Below are positions 61,830 through 64,000 of a stretch of 64,000 bases of DNA, piece by piece. Position 1 is the stretch's first letter, and each line of letters begins with the position of its first letter. Origin of the DNA: a virus; IMG/VR virus record IMGVR_UViG_3300017971_000190, positions 157,680-221,679 of that record. One strand, 5' to 3'. The notes under the pieces were generated by a model, which made no database searches, was not told the origin of the DNA, and worked only from the letters and a program-made list of their open reading frames with translations. A program made the position numbers and the translations under genes.

Positions 61830-63145
61830 TAGCTCGCCATTTCTTCTTCTAGTTCTTCATCATTTCTAGTTTGTTTTTTAGAACGTTTTTTCCCTTTTTT
61901 ACCTTGCTTACGTCTGCGTCTACGTAAGTCTCTGTATTCAGATCCTTCTTCTTCTACGCGACGTTGAACCTCTTCCTGATCTATTTCTTCTTCTTCATAT
62001 TCTTCAAAATCTTGATCATAGAAATAATTTTGAGGTCCGTCATGTTGCATATATTCTTCAAATACCCTATCTTTTTTCAAACGCCTGAATAAAAAAGCTC
62101 TAAATTTCGGATTTTCAACATGTTGTCGGAATTTCATCCAACTGAGCTTCTTAGTTTCTTTTTTGGGGAAAACAATTTGACGCAATCCATTACCAGTTAC
62201 TTTAAGATGACCAGTCTTTTTAAGGAAGACTTCAGCATCTAGAGATCTATCTAAACCACGTGCAAGAATAATTCCTAATCCCTCTAAAATCCGGTGAGGC
62301 ATAAATACTTTATTTTTTGTTGTTCTAGCTGTAATCGGAAGAACATCAACTTTGGTTTTATCTTTAACCAGTTTCCGTCTGGTAAGCATTATTTTTTGGT
62401 CAGGATAATACATAAGGGCAGCTCCACCATATTCTTTTTGTGGATTGCCCCATTGACCAATTGCAGTTCTCATTTGATTAGAACCTAGTAAAAGAGCGCC
62501 TTTCCTCTTAAGACGTGGGCGAATCATTTGAAGGAAATTGCTATGCATTCTAGCTTGCGGAGCAATACGACCCTCACCAGTTTCGTCGTCTACTTCTTCA
62601 GAACTCATAGCAGCAAAACTATCTACCAAAAATACAATTTGAGGTGGTTTATTTTCTACCTCTGGGAGGGCTTTTAAAGTAACGAGAATATGTCTGTACA
62701 TTTGTTCACCAAAATCAGGCTGACAATAAAAATAATTCGGGTACTCAATCTTATTACCTGTTTTAGCTGGTGTCCCATTTTTATTAATCTTTGGCAAAAC
62801 AATGCTGTGATCTAGATCGATACCTTGATTACTCATGTAAACCGGATCAGATCCACTTTCAAAATCATAATGAACTACAGTAATAAAATTCATTTGACAA
62901 CTAACAATTAATTCCTGCAATAGTGTACTCTTCCCACAACCTTCTGGCCCGAAAATAGTTACAAATTTTCCTGAAGGAAATCCACCCCCTAAAATTAAAT
63001 CTATAGAAAGGCTACCAGAAGATACAGTATTGTGTACTCGTCTAGCCTCTTTAAGAGGAGCACAATCCAAACCTTTAACAGCTTTAAAAGCATTAATGGC
63101 TGCAATTGCTGGATGAAATGCAAAGACGGGTTTCTTGGCTCCCAT
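61829..63145 (-). CDS. RecA/UvsX-like recombinase, 438 aa
   Basis: Strand-exchange ATPase. 'VSSGSLSIDLILGGGFPSGK' leads into Walker A GPEGCGKST (66-74); Walker B lies in FLVDSFAAMS; loop and L2-type region 'LLLGSNQMRTAIGQWGNPQK' with 'GGAALMYYPDQKIMLTRR' is strongly RecA-like. The C terminus is extended by a domain and a tail of alternating acid and basic runs (LRRRRRKQGKKGKKRSKKQ, then acidic), unlike bacterial RecA. First gene of the recombination operon in this window. Confidence 0.9.
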   Translation of the reverse strand: MGAKKPVFAFHPAIAAINAFKAVKGLDCAPLKEARRVHNTVSSGSLSIDLILGGGFPSGKFVTIFGPEGCGKSTLLQELIVSCQMNFITVVHYDFESGSDPVYMSNQGIDLDHSIVLPKINKNGTPAKTGNKIEYPNYFYCQPDFGEQMYRHILVTLKALPEVENKPPQIVFLVDSFAAMSSEEVDDETGEGRIAPQARMHSNFLQMIRPRLKRKGALLLGSNQMRTAIGQWGNPQKEYGGAALMYYPDQKIMLTRRKLVKDKTKVDVLPITARTTKNKVFMPHRILEGLGIILARGLDRSLDAEVFLKKTGHLKVTGNGLRQIVFPKKETKKLSWMKFRQHVENPKFRAFLFRRLKKDRVFEEYMQHDGPQNYFYDQDFEEYEEEEIDQEEVQRRVEEEGSEYRDLRRRRRKQGKKGKKRSKKQTRNDEELEEEMAS

Positions 63146-63168
63146 GAATTTTGTACCTTTTCATTTTG

Positions 63169-63534
63169 TTACGAAACTAATAACTTATAAAGTTCGTCAT
63201 AACTTTTAGTACCGTGATGCCGTGATATTTCTTTCCCAACATAAAAAATTCTTAATTGTGGTAGTATCGAAACAGAAAAGTAATTTAGTATCTCTTCTGA
63301 CTTTACATTTACTGCTACAATTAGATTATTTTGATGGTTTTCTCTAACTAAAAAATTATCAATAACAGTAGTAAAATGTTTACTAATAGGATTATCACTA
63401 AATAAATAAAGAATAAAAGATTCACCTAGCGATGATAAAGCACTTGGAATATACCACGGTACTTCTAAACAAGAACGCTGATGTAAAGTCTTAGCATCAT
63501 TCCAGGTTCCTGTATATTTCCAACTGCGTACCAT
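63169..63534 (-). CDS. Thioredoxin-fold protein without CxxC, 121 aa
   Basis: The C-terminal half fits a thioredoxin fold: LIVAVNVKSEEILNYFSV, then SILPQLRIFYVGKEISRHHG with a proline at the cis-Pro position, then a final helix. There is no CxxC active site; a single Cys lies near residue 22. Hence it may be structural or a protein partner, rather than an oxidoreductase. Starts with a weak Shine-Dalgarno. Confidence 0.55.
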   Translation of the reverse strand: MVRSWKYTGTWNDAKTLHQRSCLEVPWYIPSALSSLGESFILYLFSDNPISKHFTTVIDNFLVRENHQNNLIVAVNVKSEEILNYFSVSILPQLRIFYVGKEISRHHGTKSYDELYKLLVS

Positions 63535-63567
63535 CGCCAGTAATCTGGTTCTTTTATCTACAAATTA

Positions 63568-63735
63568 TTATCGTTTGATTGAAAGCAGTATCGTGTTTAA
63601 ATCCACACAAGGAGCTAACCAGATACACTTTTTGCACCGTGGTTTTTCACGATAATAACCATAGCAAGTTGGACTATTTCTTGCGCTTCTTTTTAGTTTT
63701 CTTATTTTTGCTGCCCTTTGGACGTCCACGCTTTT
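63568..63735 (-). other. Cysteine module in +1 frame after the poly-Asp gene (possible frameshift extension)
   Basis: Just past the stop of the poly-Asp/AT-hook gene, the +1 frame reads CYGYYREKPRCKKCIWLAPC and on to a stop at 63568. This CxGxY...CxxC...C pattern is one I know from the C termini of phage and archaeal-virus proteins. No ATG with a ribosome site opens this frame; only a weak GTG does. A-rich sequence precedes the zero-frame stop. It may be reached by a +1 frameshift, be a separate GTG-started peptide, or reflect a one-base sequence error. Confidence 0.4.
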
Positions 63736-64000
63736 TCGGAGCTGCCTTTTTCTTTTTGGCATCTTTGCGCTTCTTACTATACCTACGTTTCTTAGGCGCT
63801 GGTTCTTCGTCATCATCGTCGTCGTCATCATCATCGTCATCATCGTCATCATCATCATCATCATCGTCGTCATCGTCGTCGTCATCATCGTCGTCATCAT
63901 CGTCGTCATCATCGTCGTCATCATCGTCGTCATCATCGTCATCATCGTCGTCATCATCGTCGTCATCATCGTCGTCATCATCGTCGTCATCATCGTCGTC
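63674..64000 (-). CDS. Poly-aspartate/AT-hook protein, 5'-truncated by window edge
   Basis: In the correct frame the right edge encodes 64 consecutive Asp codons (63809-64000, all GAC or GAT) and then EEPAPKKRRYSKKRKDAKK, an AT-hook-like KKRGRPKGSKNKK and a Lys/Arg tail, stop TAG at 63674. The start lies outside the window. The layout, acidic run then basic DNA-binding tail, matches the protein at 50623. Another frame of the same repeat reads poly-Met/Thr and is an artefact. Possible DNA-mimic or histone-chaperone-like role. Confidence 0.7.
   Translation of the reverse strand, partial: DDDDDDDDDDDDDDDDDDDDDDDDDDDDDDDDDDDDDDDDDDDDDDDDDDDDDDDDDDDDDDDDEEPAPKKRRYSKKRKDAKKKKAAPKKRGRPKGSKNKKTKKKRKK
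63809..64000. repeat. GTC/ATC triplet tract encoding poly-Asp
   Basis: 192 bases of uninterrupted GTC or ATC triplets on the plus strand (GAC/GAT on the coding strand), continuing past the window edge. Third-position mixing of GAC and GAT argues for selection at the protein level rather than simple slippage. It is a coding microsatellite, not a CRISPR or origin iteron. Confidence 0.85.

Noticed and set aside
63568-63993. Poly-Met/Thr reading of the right-edge repeat
   Set aside because: The in-register frame gives poly-Asp joined to an AT-hook tail, matching another protein in the window. The Met/Thr frame is an artefact except possibly for its last cysteine-containing part, listed separately.
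63809-64000. CRISPR array or origin iterons
   Set aside because: The unit is a plain triplet without spacers or palindromes; it is coding sequence.
1-64000. tRNA genes
   Set aside because: I found no cloverleaf candidate with the T-arm GTTCRANNC in the intergenic gaps; gaps are mostly shorter than 150 bases. A tRNA scan would be decisive.

Overview
The window looks like part of the genome of a large tailed double-stranded DNA phage. It is AT-rich and densely packed, with almost every gene on the minus strand and start/stop overlaps of a few bases. Recognisable hallmarks are a large terminase subunit, a portal, a prohead protease, long fibre genes, a signal-peptide lytic transglycosylase, and a T4-like recombination/replication set (RecA/UvsX-like, Mre11/gp47-like, Rad50/gp46-like, clamp loader, ATP-dependent DNA ligase). 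Nothing seen identifies the host. The lysis enzyme has a Sec-type signal and many cysteines, which would suit a periplasm, but that is only suggestive. No tRNA, rRNA, CRISPR array, integrase or transposase was seen. No major capsid protein was recognised.

Transcription runs from high to low coordinates. (1) 64.0-46.3 kb holds DNA metabolism and chromatin-like proteins: a poly-aspartate/AT-hook protein cut by the window edge, a thioredoxin-like protein, RecA, a macro-domain protein, a small AT-hook plus histone-fold protein, Mre11, a DHH phosphoesterase, a DNA methyltransferase, the clamp loader, Rad50, several small Zn or HTH proteins, an acidic/basic protein, DNA ligase, a four-repeat AT-hook protein and a Cys-rich HTH protein. 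The only plus-strand gene (47345-48346) lies here, opposite a palindrome-bearing divergent promoter region. (2) 46.3-33.1 kb holds virion surface and fibre genes: a YadA-head-like repeat fibre, a long fibre, three mutually related shuffled-domain proteins, a patatin-like phospholipase, a small strongly initiated structural-type protein and a nucleotidyltransferase-fold protein. (3) 33.1-17.5 kb holds a large mosaic protein, a terminase-small-like HTH protein, the lytic transglycosylase, a membrane protein, large terminase, portal and an acidic scaffold-like protein. (4) 17.4-0 kb holds the prohead protease followed by a long run of mostly unrecognised, probably virion or head-internal, proteins.

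The most unusual feature is in regions 3 and 4. Many proteins start with, or contain inside them, an arginine-rich segment of the type (M)LRRRRRxA. Small genes carry it at their extreme N terminus directly after a Shine-Dalgarno site. Long genes carry it internally, often still preceded by an in-frame Shine-Dalgarno-like sequence and ATG; the translated leader reads 'GNKIM', 'KGKIM' or 'RRKIM'. This looks like repeated in-frame fusion of small modules with retained start sites. The R-rich segments could be prohead-protease sites, DNA-binding tags, or both. Other highlights are the phage histone-fold protein, a structured RNA-like element ahead of the portal gene, long perfect hairpins between operon segments, and a possible +1 frameshift at the right edge.
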